Assembly (NCBI GenBank): GCA_905199445.1
Contig: CAJKGK010000032.1
Coordinates: forward strand, 1 to 35,163
Direction of reading: 5' to 3'
DNA: 35,163 bases
Source of the DNA: an uncultured Lachnospiraceae bacterium
Lineage (GTDB): Bacteria > Bacillota > Clostridia > Lachnospirales > Lachnospiraceae
Positions 16,100 through 24,319 of the stretch are shown piece after piece. How positions within the stretch are numbered: the first letter of the stretch is position 1; each line of letters begins with the position of its first letter. Position numbers and translations under genes: made by a program. Under the pieces are notes generated by a model. The model made no database searches. It had not been told where the DNA came from and was given only the letters and a program-made list of their open reading frames with translations.

Positions 16100-16558
16100 A
16101 TGGAAAATATATTAATCAGTGCCTGTCTGATCGGTACCGCATGCCGGTATGACGGCAGAGATAATTATGTTGCTGCGGTGCAGCAGTTAAAAGAACAGGC
16201 CCACCTTATTCCGGTATGTGCGGAAGTGCTGGGAGGACTGACAACGCCAAGAACGCCTTCAGAGTGTAAGGATGGCCGTGTGGTCGGCAAAGACGGTAAG
16301 GATGTGACAGAACAGTTTGTCAGAGGGGCAAAACAGGTTTGTAAAACAGCAGATTTTTTTCAATGCCGCTATGCGGTTTTAAAGGAGCGCAGTCCTTCCT
16401 GCGGTTTTGGTCAAATTTATGACGGTACGTTTTCCAAAACGCTGATTCATGGAAACGGTGTGACCGCCCAGTGCTTGATGGCGCAGGGTGTGCGTATTTT
16501 CGGGGAATCTCAGATTCCGGAGTTGTTAAAACTGCTTTCATCTGACGCTTTCCAGTAA
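16100..16558 (+). CDS. DUF523 protein, TudS-like iron-sulfur desulfidase family
   Basis: The ATG at 16100 lies one base after the previous stop and gives 152 residues. The family signature ISACLIGTACRYDG is at residues 6-19 and KERSPSCG at 96-102. DUF523 includes the thiouracil desulfidase TudS, which holds a [4Fe-4S] cluster on three cysteines; Cys9, Cys15 and Cys101 are the likely ligands here, leaving one iron free to bind sulfide, and Glu42 is in place as a possible acid-base residue. Whether this protein removes sulfur from thiolated nucleobases is an inference from the family. It is the stand-alone form, without the DUF1722 domain seen in some relatives. Confidence 0.88.
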   Translation: MENILISACLIGTACRYDGRDNYVAAVQQLKEQAHLIPVCAEVLGGLTTPRTPSECKDGRVVGKDGKDVTEQFVRGAKQVCKTADFFQCRYAVLKERSPSCGFGQIYDGTFSKTLIHGNGVTAQCLMAQGVRIFGESQIPELLKLLSSDAFQ

Positions 16559-16575
16559 TTTCATACTGAATGAAG

Positions 16576-16622
16576 AACAAATGTTCACCACACTGATTTT
16601 GCGGTGGTGAACATTTGTTTGA
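16576..16622. terminator. Strong intrinsic terminator
   Basis: A perfect 16-bp inverted repeat pairs AACAAATGTTCACCAC (16576-16591) with 16604-16619 and ends in a short T-run. It closes the LURP-one/DUF523 operon. Confidence 0.85.
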
Positions 16623-16806
16623 TTGTGGGATATAGAATTGTACCGACTAATTTTGTACTGTATGAAACGTGTTCCACAACATTTGGAAAATATAATTTGT
16701 ACAGAAATGGTTAAGGTTGACTTTCCGACTGGAATGTTATACCATAATAAAAGTAGAAGAAGAAAGAGTTTAACGAACGATATGATATAGATCAAAGGAG
16801 AGGTCA

Positions 16807-17934
16807 ATGATGAGTAATTTACTGAACATTGCGATTGTCGGCTGCGGCGGAATGGGCGGCGGACATGCGATTGCCATTGCCAGCGGTACCGGGAATGCCA
16901 TCTGGAATGCCAATGATGCAGACGGAACAGCCTTTAAGGGGGAGCATAATACAGATATTTCCCAAAAGATGAAATTAGCCGGTGTATATGATATTGATCC
17001 TGCGCGTCAGGCGTGGGCAGCCGAAAGAGGTTATCATAATTATGAAAGCTATGAGGCGATTTTGGCGGATGAAAGTGTGGATGCAGTTTTGATTGCCACA
17101 CCGAATCATCTTCACAAGGATATGGCTATTGCGGCTATGAAAGCCGGAAAGCATGTTCTGTGTGAAAAACCGGTGACACCGACCAGTGATGAGCTTGAGG
17201 CGATTCTTGCCGTGGCCAAAGAAACCGGAAAGGTTTTTTATCCCCGTCAGAACAGAGAGTGGGATGAAGATTATCGTATTATTAAAAAAATTTATGATGA
17301 AAAGCTTGTGGGTGAACCCTTTAATATCGAATGCCGTATTATGGGGTCGCGGGGAATTCCAGGGGACTGGAGAGGCGTGAAGGCCTACGGCGGCGGTATG
17401 ATGCTGGATTGGGGTGTTCATATTATTGACCGCCTTCTTGTGATGATCCCGGAAAAGATTAAAAAGGTATTCTGCTCCTGCACCCATATTACTAATAAAG
17501 AGGTAGATGACGGATTTAAGATGCATCTCACCTTTGAAAGCGGTCTGACCGCTGTCTTAGAGGTGGGAACCTGCCATTTTATTAATCTTCCGCTGTGGAC
17601 GATCAACGGGACTTACGGCAGCGCTAAAATTGACGACTGGAGCTGTAAGGGCCGCATGGTTCGGCTGAAAAGCTGGGAAGATAAAGATACAACACCGATT
17701 CTGGCTGGTGCAGGGCTGACAAAGACCATGGCTCCACGTCTCAATAATTCCGTGGAAGAACTGCCTCTTCCTGAAGTGGATTTTGACAGAAATGAGCTGT
17801 ATTCCAATTTTGTAGATACATGCCGGGGAGAAGCTGCTCAGATTGTGACAGGCGCTCATGCACTCAGAGTGCTTAAGCTGATGGAGGCTGCTTTTGAATC
17901 CGATGAAAAAGGAATTGTTGTTCATTTTGAATGA
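16807..17934 (+). CDS. Gfo/Idh/MocA-family oxidoreductase
   Basis: The 375-residue protein has a Rossmann NAD(P)-binding start (GCGGMG, residues 12-17), the family's CEKP motif at 119-122 whose Lys121 is catalytic, and the DWGVH stretch at 201-205 with the second catalytic His205. Members reduce or oxidise sugar and inositol derivatives. Between the dinucleotide-binding helix and the second beta strand, about 30 extra residues (roughly 27-56) are inserted, reaching to YDID at 61-64. AAAGGAG precedes two close ATG codons (16807, 16810). The gene is monocistronic between two terminators, so context gives no substrate. Confidence 0.92.
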   Translation: MMSNLLNIAIVGCGGMGGGHAIAIASGTGNAIWNANDADGTAFKGEHNTDISQKMKLAGVYDIDPARQAWAAERGYHNYESYEAILADESVDAVLIATPNHLHKDMAIAAMKAGKHVLCEKPVTPTSDELEAILAVAKETGKVFYPRQNREWDEDYRIIKKIYDEKLVGEPFNIECRIMGSRGIPGDWRGVKAYGGGMMLDWGVHIIDRLLVMIPEKIKKVFCSCTHITNKEVDDGFKMHLTFESGLTAVLEVGTCHFINLPLWTINGTYGSAKIDDWSCKGRMVRLKSWEDKDTTPILAGAGLTKTMAPRLNNSVEELPLPEVDFDRNELYSNFVDTCRGEAAQIVTGAHALRVLKLMEAAFESDEKGIVVHFE

Positions 17935-17964
17935 CTGAAATTTTATTGAATGACTGAAATTTTA
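17927..17964 (+). repeat. 19-bp tandem duplication across the stop codon
   Basis: The 19-base unit TTGAATGACTGAAATTTTA occurs twice head to tail (17927-17945 and 17946-17964). The first copy includes the TGA stop of the Gfo/Idh/MocA gene, so the duplication leaves the protein intact and adds a second stop-like copy downstream. Confidence 0.9.
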
Positions 17965-17999
17965 GATAATCACAAAAAATTAAATCATTAAGACCCAAC

Positions 18000-18049
18000 A
18001 TACCCGATGGCGGCTGTATTATAAGATAGGCTTGCTGTCGGGTATTTTA
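18000..18049 (+). terminator. Probable intrinsic terminator
   Basis: ATACCCGA and following bases (18000-18014) pair with 18030-18044 through a stem of about 12-14 pairs including several G-T wobbles, followed by a short T-run. Confidence 0.6.
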
Positions 18050-18087
18050 GAACAATTGGAAAAATTCAAAAGCGAAGGGAGCTTACC

Positions 18088-18933
18088 ATGTCAAATATTA
18101 TTGAAATTACAGATTTTCAGGACCCTCAGCTGGATATTTATGCCAGGTGTTCGGAGGGACAGCTGTTAAATCGCCACGAACCGGAAAAAGGAATTTTTAT
18201 TGCCGAGAGTCCAAAAGTCATTGCCATTGCCCTTAATGAGGGCTATACACCTCTGTCGATTCTGGTAGAACGCAGGCATATTGAGAGCCAGGCCGCAGGT
18301 ATTTTAGCGCGCTGCAAAGATATTCCGGTTTATACGGCAGCGTTTGATGTGCTGACGCAGCTGACCGGTTTTGGCCTGACCCGGGGGATGCTGTGTGCCA
18401 TGCGCCGGCCAAAACTTTTACCGGCCAGAGATATATGTGCCTCTGCCAGACGGATTGCTGTTTTGGAAAATATTATGAATCCTACAAATATCGGTGCCAT
18501 TTTCAGGAGCGCTGCCGCTCTGGGTATTGATGCCTTGCTGCTGACAAGAGGCTGCTCCAATCCTCTTTACCGCCGTTCTATACGGGTCAGCATGGGAACG
18601 GTTTTTCAGATTCCCTGGACGTTTTTGGATGAAACCATTGTCTGGCCTGAGGGTGGAATGGGACTTTTGCGGGAAATGGGTTTTAAAACAGCAGCGATGG
18701 CCTTAAGTGACCACTCCATAGGAATTGATGCTTCTGTGCTTAAACAGGCCGATCAACTGGCGATTGTTCTGGGTACAGAGGGGGACGGCCTGGCTGAACA
18801 TACGATTGCAGACTGTGATTATACGGTGCGTATACCCATGTCCCACGGTGTGGATTCCCTGAATGTGGCGGCCGCCAGTGCGGTAGCCTTCTGGGAACTG
18901 GGGAAAAAAGAGAATGGAGGTTCATTATGTTAA
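18088..18933 (+). CDS. TrmH/SpoU-family RNA 2'-O-methyltransferase
   Basis: The 281-residue protein has the three SPOUT motifs: NPTNIGAIFRSA (about 131-142), LGTEGDGL (about 229-236) and IPMSHGVDSLNVAAA (about 250-264). The knotted C-terminal domain binds S-adenosylmethionine and methylates a ribose 2'-hydroxyl in tRNA or rRNA; the N-terminal 100 residues form a substrate-binding domain. The target nucleotide cannot be told from the sequence. Its stop overlaps the start of the ABC ATPase gene by seven bases, so the methyltransferase and the transporter are translationally coupled although no functional link is obvious. Confidence 0.9.
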   Translation: MSNIIEITDFQDPQLDIYARCSEGQLLNRHEPEKGIFIAESPKVIAIALNEGYTPLSILVERRHIESQAAGILARCKDIPVYTAAFDVLTQLTGFGLTRGMLCAMRRPKLLPARDICASARRIAVLENIMNPTNIGAIFRSAAALGIDALLLTRGCSNPLYRRSIRVSMGTVFQIPWTFLDETIVWPEGGMGLLREMGFKTAAMALSDHSIGIDASVLKQADQLAIVLGTEGDGLAEHTIADCDYTVRIPMSHGVDSLNVAAASAVAFWELGKKENGGSLC

Positions 18934-19640
18934 GAATTGAAAATCTGACAAAAGCCTATGGAGATAAAATGGCAGTGGATCATTTAAACCTGCACATCCA
19001 TCAGGGAGAAATTTACGGTTTTATCGGCCACAACGGGGCAGGTAAAACAACAACATTAAAAGCCTGCTGCGGGATCCACCGTTTCGATGAAGGAGAAATT
19101 TATGTGAATAACATTTCGATTCGCCAGCACCCTCTGGACTGTAAACGCCAGATCGCCTATATTCCCGATAATCCGGATTTATATGAGTTTATGACAGGGA
19201 TAAAATATTTAAATTTTATTGCAGACATGTTTAAAGTGCCAAAGGCTGACCGTGAGCGGGAAATTCATAAATATGCGGATATGTTTGAACTGACAAAGGA
19301 TCTGGGGGAACTGATTTCTGCGTATTCCCATGGGATGAAACAAAAGCTGGCAATTATTTCGGCATGGATTCATCATCCCCAGCTTATTATTATGGATGAG
19401 CCTTTTGTAGGACTGGACCCAAAGGCTTCACATGTACTTAAAGGAATGATGCGGGAACACTGTGATGGCGGCGGTGCCATATTCTTCTCTACTCATGTGC
19501 TGGAGGTCGCCGAAAAGCTGTGTGATAAGATTGCTATTATTAAAAACGGCAGACGAATTGTTTCAGGGACGATGGAAGAGGTGCTTGGCAATGAGTCTTT
19601 GGAGGATGTATTCCTGGAACTGGAGGAAAAACATGATTAG
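18927..19640 (+). CDS. ABC transporter ATP-binding protein
   Basis: A 237-residue single ATPase domain. Walker A GHNGAGKTT is at about 33-41, the signature SHGMKQK near 137-143 (with SHGMK replacing the usual LSGGQ), Walker B LIIMDEP near 155-161, and the switch His after FFSTH near 190. It overlaps the methyltransferase gene at its start and the permease gene by eight bases at its end. The pair forms an ABC-2-like exporter whose substrate is unknown. Confidence 0.95.
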   Translation: MLRIENLTKAYGDKMAVDHLNLHIHQGEIYGFIGHNGAGKTTTLKACCGIHRFDEGEIYVNNISIRQHPLDCKRQIAYIPDNPDLYEFMTGIKYLNFIADMFKVPKADREREIHKYADMFELTKDLGELISAYSHGMKQKLAIISAWIHHPQLIIMDEPFVGLDPKASHVLKGMMREHCDGGGAIFFSTHVLEVAEKLCDKIAIIKNGRRIVSGTMEEVLGNESLEDVFLELEEKHD

Positions 19641-21234
19641 AAAACTGGTTGCGGTGCGTTTTAGTGCCATTTATTTTTCAATGCTGCGAAGCAGCAGAAA
19701 AAAGTCTTCGGTGGGCCGCCATATTTTGCTGGCCCTTCTGGGAATTTATCTGGCCTGTGTGGTTGTATTTCTTACGGGTATGATGTTTTTGGCGATTTGT
19801 GAGCCTTTTCACAGTCTTGGGCTGGACTGGCTGTACTTTGGGATGATGGTGATGGGGGCTTTTGCACTGATGGTGGTGGGCAGTATCTTTTTTGCCCAGT
19901 CCCAGCTTTATGAAGCCAAAGATAATGAGCTGCTTCTAAGTCTTCCTGTGCCTGTAAGCGCGATTCTTGGCAGCCGTATGATCATGCTGTACTTAATCAA
20001 TTTTGTTTACGGGACAATGGTGATGCTGCCGGGTATGGTGGTCTATGCAATGAAGACATCCGTAAGCGCAGTACAGATGGTGTTTTTTTGTGCAACATGG
20101 CTGCTTTTGCCTTTGCTGGCGTTAAGCGTTTCCTGTCTGATCGGTGCTTTACTTGCACTGATTAGTTCCAAAATGAAGCATAAATCCCTTGTTGTTTTTG
20201 TCTTGTATTTGGCATTCCTCGGGCTGTATTTTTATGGCTACAGCCAGTTGATGAACGGTCTTAGTTTTATTATGGGCAGTGGGGGTGTGATTGCAAAGGC
20301 GATCAAAAGCTATGCGCTTCCGGTATACCATATATCGGATGCGCTGGCATCGGGAAATGTGGGCTATTTTCTGCTCAGCCTTCTTTATATGATTGTTCCT
20401 TTTGCGGTTGTTTACACAGTGTTGTCTCTGACCTTTGAGCGGATGCTGACAGCAAAAAGAGGGGGGAAGCGGACGGTTTACCGGGAAAAGTCACTCAAAG
20501 TGAGCGGTTCGGGAATGGCGCTTGTAAAAAAAGAATGGCAGCATTATATCGCCAGCTCAGGCTATATGCTTAATTCATCTGTAGGCGGCGTTCTCCTTGT
20601 GATTGCAGCTGTGTTTCTGCTTGTAAAACAGGACGATATTCAGACACTGACCGTGATGCTTCCTCAGCTGGATCATCAGCTTCCGGTTTTTGCAGTCATT
20701 GGGATTACAGGTATTATGTCTATGAATATGATTTCCGCACCATCAGTTTCGCTGGAAGGACGATCGCTGTGGATTTTAAAAACCTGCCCGGTATCTGCCG
20801 TAAATATACTGTTAGCCAAGGCCGGTTTTCATATGCTGATTAGTGTCCCTTTTTCGCTGATTGCCTCTGTTTTGGCTATCGTGATTATAAAACCGGATCC
20901 AATAATGGGGCTGATGATTTTGTTGATCCCATTGGCATCTGATACACTTAACGGACTGTTTGGCGTGTTTGTTAATGTACAGCTTCCAAAGCTGGATTTT
21001 ATTTCAGAAACCAATGTGGTGAAAAACAGTGCCAGCGTGATGATCTGCATGCTGGGTCAAATGGTTTACGGTTTTGGTCCGGGACTTTTATATGTATTTG
21101 TCTTTGCCCGCTGGATAAGCCCTCTTGCCTTCCTGCTCATTGATCTTGTGCTGACACTGATGCTTTCCTGGCTGATCTTTGTCTGGCTTAAAACAAAGGG
21201 GGCAGTGTTATTTGAAACCCTTGGGGAAAATTAG
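19633..21234 (+). CDS. ABC transporter permease
   Basis: The ATG at 19633 follows TGGAGGAAAA and lies inside the end of the ATPase gene, which fixes the start; the longer frame from 19462 is unlikely. The 533-residue protein has about 12 hydrophobic segments in two halves, separated near residues 275-305 by a basic loop rich in Lys and Arg. This resembles large ABC-2 permeases of Firmicutes that pair with a single ATPase. No substrate can be assigned; such exporters often handle peptides or lipids. Confidence 0.88.
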   Translation: MIRKLVAVRFSAIYFSMLRSSRKKSSVGRHILLALLGIYLACVVVFLTGMMFLAICEPFHSLGLDWLYFGMMVMGAFALMVVGSIFFAQSQLYEAKDNELLLSLPVPVSAILGSRMIMLYLINFVYGTMVMLPGMVVYAMKTSVSAVQMVFFCATWLLLPLLALSVSCLIGALLALISSKMKHKSLVVFVLYLAFLGLYFYGYSQLMNGLSFIMGSGGVIAKAIKSYALPVYHISDALASGNVGYFLLSLLYMIVPFAVVYTVLSLTFERMLTAKRGGKRTVYREKSLKVSGSGMALVKKEWQHYIASSGYMLNSSVGGVLLVIAAVFLLVKQDDIQTLTVMLPQLDHQLPVFAVIGITGIMSMNMISAPSVSLEGRSLWILKTCPVSAVNILLAKAGFHMLISVPFSLIASVLAIVIIKPDPIMGLMILLIPLASDTLNGLFGVFVNVQLPKLDFISETNVVKNSASVMICMLGQMVYGFGPGLLYVFVFARWISPLAFLLIDLVLTLMLSWLIFVWLKTKGAVLFETLGEN

Positions 21235-21270
21235 ATAAGCCGGCCGGTATTTATAAAATCCTATCTATGG

Positions 21271-21300
21271 CGGACTCTGGAAGCAGGGTCCGTATTTTAT
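21271..21300 (+). terminator. Probable intrinsic terminator
   Basis: CGGACTCT (21271-21278) pairs with AGGGTCCG with one wobble, followed by TATTTTATTT. It separates the ABC operon from the glycosyltransferase operon and overlaps the start of the next promoter. Confidence 0.65.
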
Positions 21301-21329
21301 TTGACGATGATGAAAAATGATGATAAAAT
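21301..21329 (+). promoter_or_regulatory. Promoter of the glycosyltransferase operon
   Basis: TTGACG at 21301-21306 and TAAAAT at 21324-21329 have a 17-base spacer, about 30 bases before the glycosyltransferase start. Confidence 0.7.
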
Positions 21330-21359
21330 ATGTTCCATTAGTCAGGGAGGAACGCGTGT

Positions 21360-22499
21360 ATGAAAATATTGTTGGTACTGGATCAGTATGATGATGATAA
21401 TAATGGGACAACGATGACAGCCCGGCGGCTGGCTTCTGTTTTGGAGACCCATGGACACCAGGTCTTTGTGGTCAGTACGGGAAAACCGGGAAAGAATAAA
21501 TATGTTGTGAAAGAAGTGTTTCTTTTGCCTGTAGCCCGTCACATTGTTCATGAGCAGGGAATGCGGCTGGCAAAGGCGGATACAAAGATTCTCAGAGAAG
21601 CAATCCGTGAGGTGGATATTGTTCATTTTATTATGCCTTTTCATCTTTCCAAGAAAGGGCTGGAGATTGCAAAAGAGTTAAATGTCCCCTATACAGCTGC
21701 TTTTCATGTTCAGCCTGAAAATATTACCTATACATTAAAAATGGGGCGGGCCAGCACTGTAAACCGGGGACTGTACCGGCTGTTTCGGGAAAATTTTTAT
21801 AATAATTTTGCTCATATTCATTGCCCCAGCCAGTTTATTGCCAACCAGCTTCGGCAAAACGGCTACACGGCAAAGCTTCATGTGATTTCCAACGGGGTAG
21901 ATCCGGATTTTGTGTATCGAAAGCAGGCAAAAACGCCGGATCTGGAAGGAAAATTTGTGATTCTTATGATTGGCCGTTTGTCCAATGAAAAACGCCAGGA
22001 CGTTTTAATAGAGGCTGTTGCAAGATCCAGATACAGCGGAAAAATTCAGTTGATTTTGGCGGGACAGGGCCCTAAATACCGTGCATGTATGCGCAGGGGA
22101 CGCCGCCTTGCAAATCGCCCCAGGATCCAGTTTTTTACCCACAAGGAGCTTTTGAATATTCTGGCCATGAGTGATCTTTATGTTCATGCAGCGGATGCGG
22201 AGATTGAGGCGATCGCCTGTATTGAAGCCTTTTCCAGCGGCCTTGTGCCGGTGATTGCCAACAGCCCTAAATCGGCGACCCCTCAGTTTGCTCTTGATGA
22301 GCGCAGTCTTTTTGAAGCAGGCAATCCAAAGGATCTGGCTGATAAAATCGATTATTGGATTGAACATGAACAGGAACGCCGGGAGATGGAAAAAACATAC
22401 AGTGAACATGGGAAAAAGTATTCTCTGGACAGTTGTGTATGCCAGATGGAGGCCATGTTTGAGGAGGCGATTCGGGATGATAGGGGGCATATTGATTAA
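21360..22499 (+). CDS. Glycosyltransferase family 4
   Basis: The 379-residue protein has the GT-B fold pattern of GT4: an N-terminal Rossmann domain with an early glycine-containing loop (DDDNNGTTMTAR, 11-22), the inter-domain HVISNGVDPDF near 177-187, the second-domain start ILMIGRLSNEKRQDVLIEA near 200-218, and the EX7E element in DAEIEAIACIEAF. Close relatives include diacylglycerol glucosyltransferases that make glycolipids. Its stop shares one base with the start of the acyltransferase gene, which supports a role in membrane lipid synthesis. The donor and acceptor are inferred, not shown. GGGAGGAA precedes the ATG. Confidence 0.9.
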   Translation: MKILLVLDQYDDDNNGTTMTARRLASVLETHGHQVFVVSTGKPGKNKYVVKEVFLLPVARHIVHEQGMRLAKADTKILREAIREVDIVHFIMPFHLSKKGLEIAKELNVPYTAAFHVQPENITYTLKMGRASTVNRGLYRLFRENFYNNFAHIHCPSQFIANQLRQNGYTAKLHVISNGVDPDFVYRKQAKTPDLEGKFVILMIGRLSNEKRQDVLIEAVARSRYSGKIQLILAGQGPKYRACMRRGRRLANRPRIQFFTHKELLNILAMSDLYVHAADAEIEAIACIEAFSSGLVPVIANSPKSATPQFALDERSLFEAGNPKDLADKIDYWIEHEQERREMEKTYSEHGKKYSLDSCVCQMEAMFEEAIRDDRGHID

Positions 22500-23227
22500 T
22501 GTTTGGAAATGACGATGAACATATTGTAAAAATGTGGACACCGCTGCATTTTACTACAGGGGAAGATTTTAATTATTTCCCTAAAAACCCTTTGTTTAAG
22601 CTGCTTAATATGACGCTTCGCACGGTTGTATATTGTGTGGGGCCCATCATTCTCAGACTTTTTTTGGGACTTAGAGTCTGTGGCCGGGAAAATATTAAAA
22701 AATTGCCCAGAGGCGGAATTACGGTGTGTAACCACGTCCATATACTGGACTGTGTGATGGTAGCCTGCCATATGAACCGCCGAAGAATCTGTATTCCTAC
22801 ACTGGAGGCGAATTACAGAATCCCCCTGCTGCGTCATCTGATCCGGATTTTAGGCGGGATTCCGATTCCGGATCGGACAAAGCCTTTTAAAAATATGTAT
22901 ACAGCTTTGGAACGGTATATTAAAAAAGGGCATCTTGTTCATATTTATCCGGAGGCTGTCCTTTATCCAGGCTATAACGGAATAAGGGACTTTAAACGGG
23001 GAGCATTCCTGCTGGCGTATGATTGTAATGTGCCGGTGATTCCCTATGTGATTCGTTTTGCTCCGCCAACAGGCTTAAGAGCTCTTTTTTGTAAAAAGGC
23101 AGTGCCCGTTCTTCATGTCCTTGAGCCTGTTTATCCGGATGTGAAGCAGAAAAAGAAAACAGAGTCCCTTCGTCTGATGAACCTGGTTCATGAGAAAATG
23201 GAGGCAGTATTTGAAAGAAAAAATTAA
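22499..23227 (+). CDS. PlsC-type lysophospholipid acyltransferase
   Basis: The 242-residue protein has the PlsC motifs: HX4D as His79 to Asp84 (NHVHILD), the glycerophosphate-binding region around residues 120-128, and a third motif PEAVLYPGYNG at 151-161, where the usual EGTR is replaced. A hydrophobic segment near 42-58 may anchor it at the membrane. It transfers an acyl chain to a lysophospholipid or similar acceptor. The TAATG overlap with the upstream glycosyltransferase suggests that the two act in one lipid or glycolipid route. A long Asp/Glu-containing N-terminal extension (1-30) precedes the usual start of the domain. Confidence 0.9.
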   Translation: MFGNDDEHIVKMWTPLHFTTGEDFNYFPKNPLFKLLNMTLRTVVYCVGPIILRLFLGLRVCGRENIKKLPRGGITVCNHVHILDCVMVACHMNRRRICIPTLEANYRIPLLRHLIRILGGIPIPDRTKPFKNMYTALERYIKKGHLVHIYPEAVLYPGYNGIRDFKRGAFLLAYDCNVPVIPYVIRFAPPTGLRALFCKKAVPVLHVLEPVYPDVKQKKKTESLRLMNLVHEKMEAVFERKN

Positions 23228-23254
23228 TTTTAATGATTCACGGGAGGAAGAATA

Positions 23255-24319
23255 ATGATTCGATTTGAATGTGATTATGGCGAAGGGGCACATCCCCGGA
23301 TTTTAGAACGGATGGTTGAGACGAATATGGCTCAGACACCGGGATACAGTGAAGATGAGTTTTGTGATCGGGCAAGGGCATATATCCGCAGGGCCTGTGG
23401 CCGGGATGATGTGGATGTCCATTTCCTTGTGGGCGGAACTCAGACCAATATGACCGTGATTGCCGCTGCGCTTCGGCCTTATCAGGGGGCCGTGGCTGCT
23501 GTGACCGGTCACATTAATGTGCATGAAACCGGAGCTATAGAAGCGACCGGCCATAAGGTGCTTGCCCTTGAATGTAGTGACGGAAAAATCAGAGCCGGAC
23601 AGATTGAGGCTTTGGTTCATGCCCACCGGGAAGATTCCAGCTTTGAACATATGGTACAGCCTGGGCTTGTTTATATTTCTTTTCCCACAGAAAACGGAAC
23701 AATCTATTCGAAAAAGGAGCTTGAGGAGATTTATAAGGTGTGCTGCAATGAAGGATTGTATTTATTCATTGACGGTGCCCGTTTAGGCTATGGCCTGACC
23801 TGCCCTGAAAATGATCTGACAATGGCAGATTTGGCCCGTCTGTGTGATGTGTTTTACATCGGCGGAACAAAGGTTGGTGCTATGTTTGGAGAAGCTGTGG
23901 TGATTGGCAATGAGACTTTGAAAAAGGATTTCAGATATATGATCAAGCAGCGGGGCGGCATGCTGGCAAAAGGCCGGCTCCTTGGCATCCAGTTTGAGGT
24001 TTTGTTTGACCCCAAAGACGGACAGGCGGAGATCCTTTATACCCGTATTGCCCGTGATGCCGTGAAAAAGGCGGAAAGAATCAGACAGGCTTTCAGTGAA
24101 AAGGGCTGTAAATTTTTATATGATTCACCTACAAATCAGCAGTTCCCCATCCTTACGGATGCCCAGCTGGATGCACTTAAAGATGAATTTTCCTTCACCT
24201 TCTGGCAGAAAACAGCGGACGGACATAACTGTGTTCGTTTCTGTACCAGCTGGGCTACCACCGATGCGGCTGTGGATCGGCTTATTCAAGTGATTCAAGG
24301 GCTTCCCACTTTTCCATAA
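23255..24319 (+). CDS. Threonine aldolase-like PLP-dependent enzyme
   Basis: The 354-residue protein belongs to the beta-eliminating lyase / low-specificity threonine aldolase group of fold-type I. Lys206 in YIGGTKVG is the expected PLP lysine, IDGAR at 172-176 holds the cofactor-binding Asp and Arg, and HETGAIE at 90-96 supplies the ring-stacking His. Its likely reaction is cleavage of threonine or a beta-hydroxy amino acid to glycine and an aldehyde. CGGGAGGAAG precedes the start, 27 bases after plsC, so it is in the glycosyltransferase operon. Its last 38 bases overlap the 3' end of the opposite-strand ABC-F gene. Confidence 0.9.
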   Translation: MIRFECDYGEGAHPRILERMVETNMAQTPGYSEDEFCDRARAYIRRACGRDDVDVHFLVGGTQTNMTVIAAALRPYQGAVAAVTGHINVHETGAIEATGHKVLALECSDGKIRAGQIEALVHAHREDSSFEHMVQPGLVYISFPTENGTIYSKKELEEIYKVCCNEGLYLFIDGARLGYGLTCPENDLTMADLARLCDVFYIGGTKVGAMFGEAVVIGNETLKKDFRYMIKQRGGMLAKGRLLGIQFEVLFDPKDGQAEILYTRIARDAVKKAERIRQAFSEKGCKFLYDSPTNQQFPILTDAQLDALKDEFSFTFWQKTADGHNCVRFCTSWATTDAAVDRLIQVIQGLPTFP

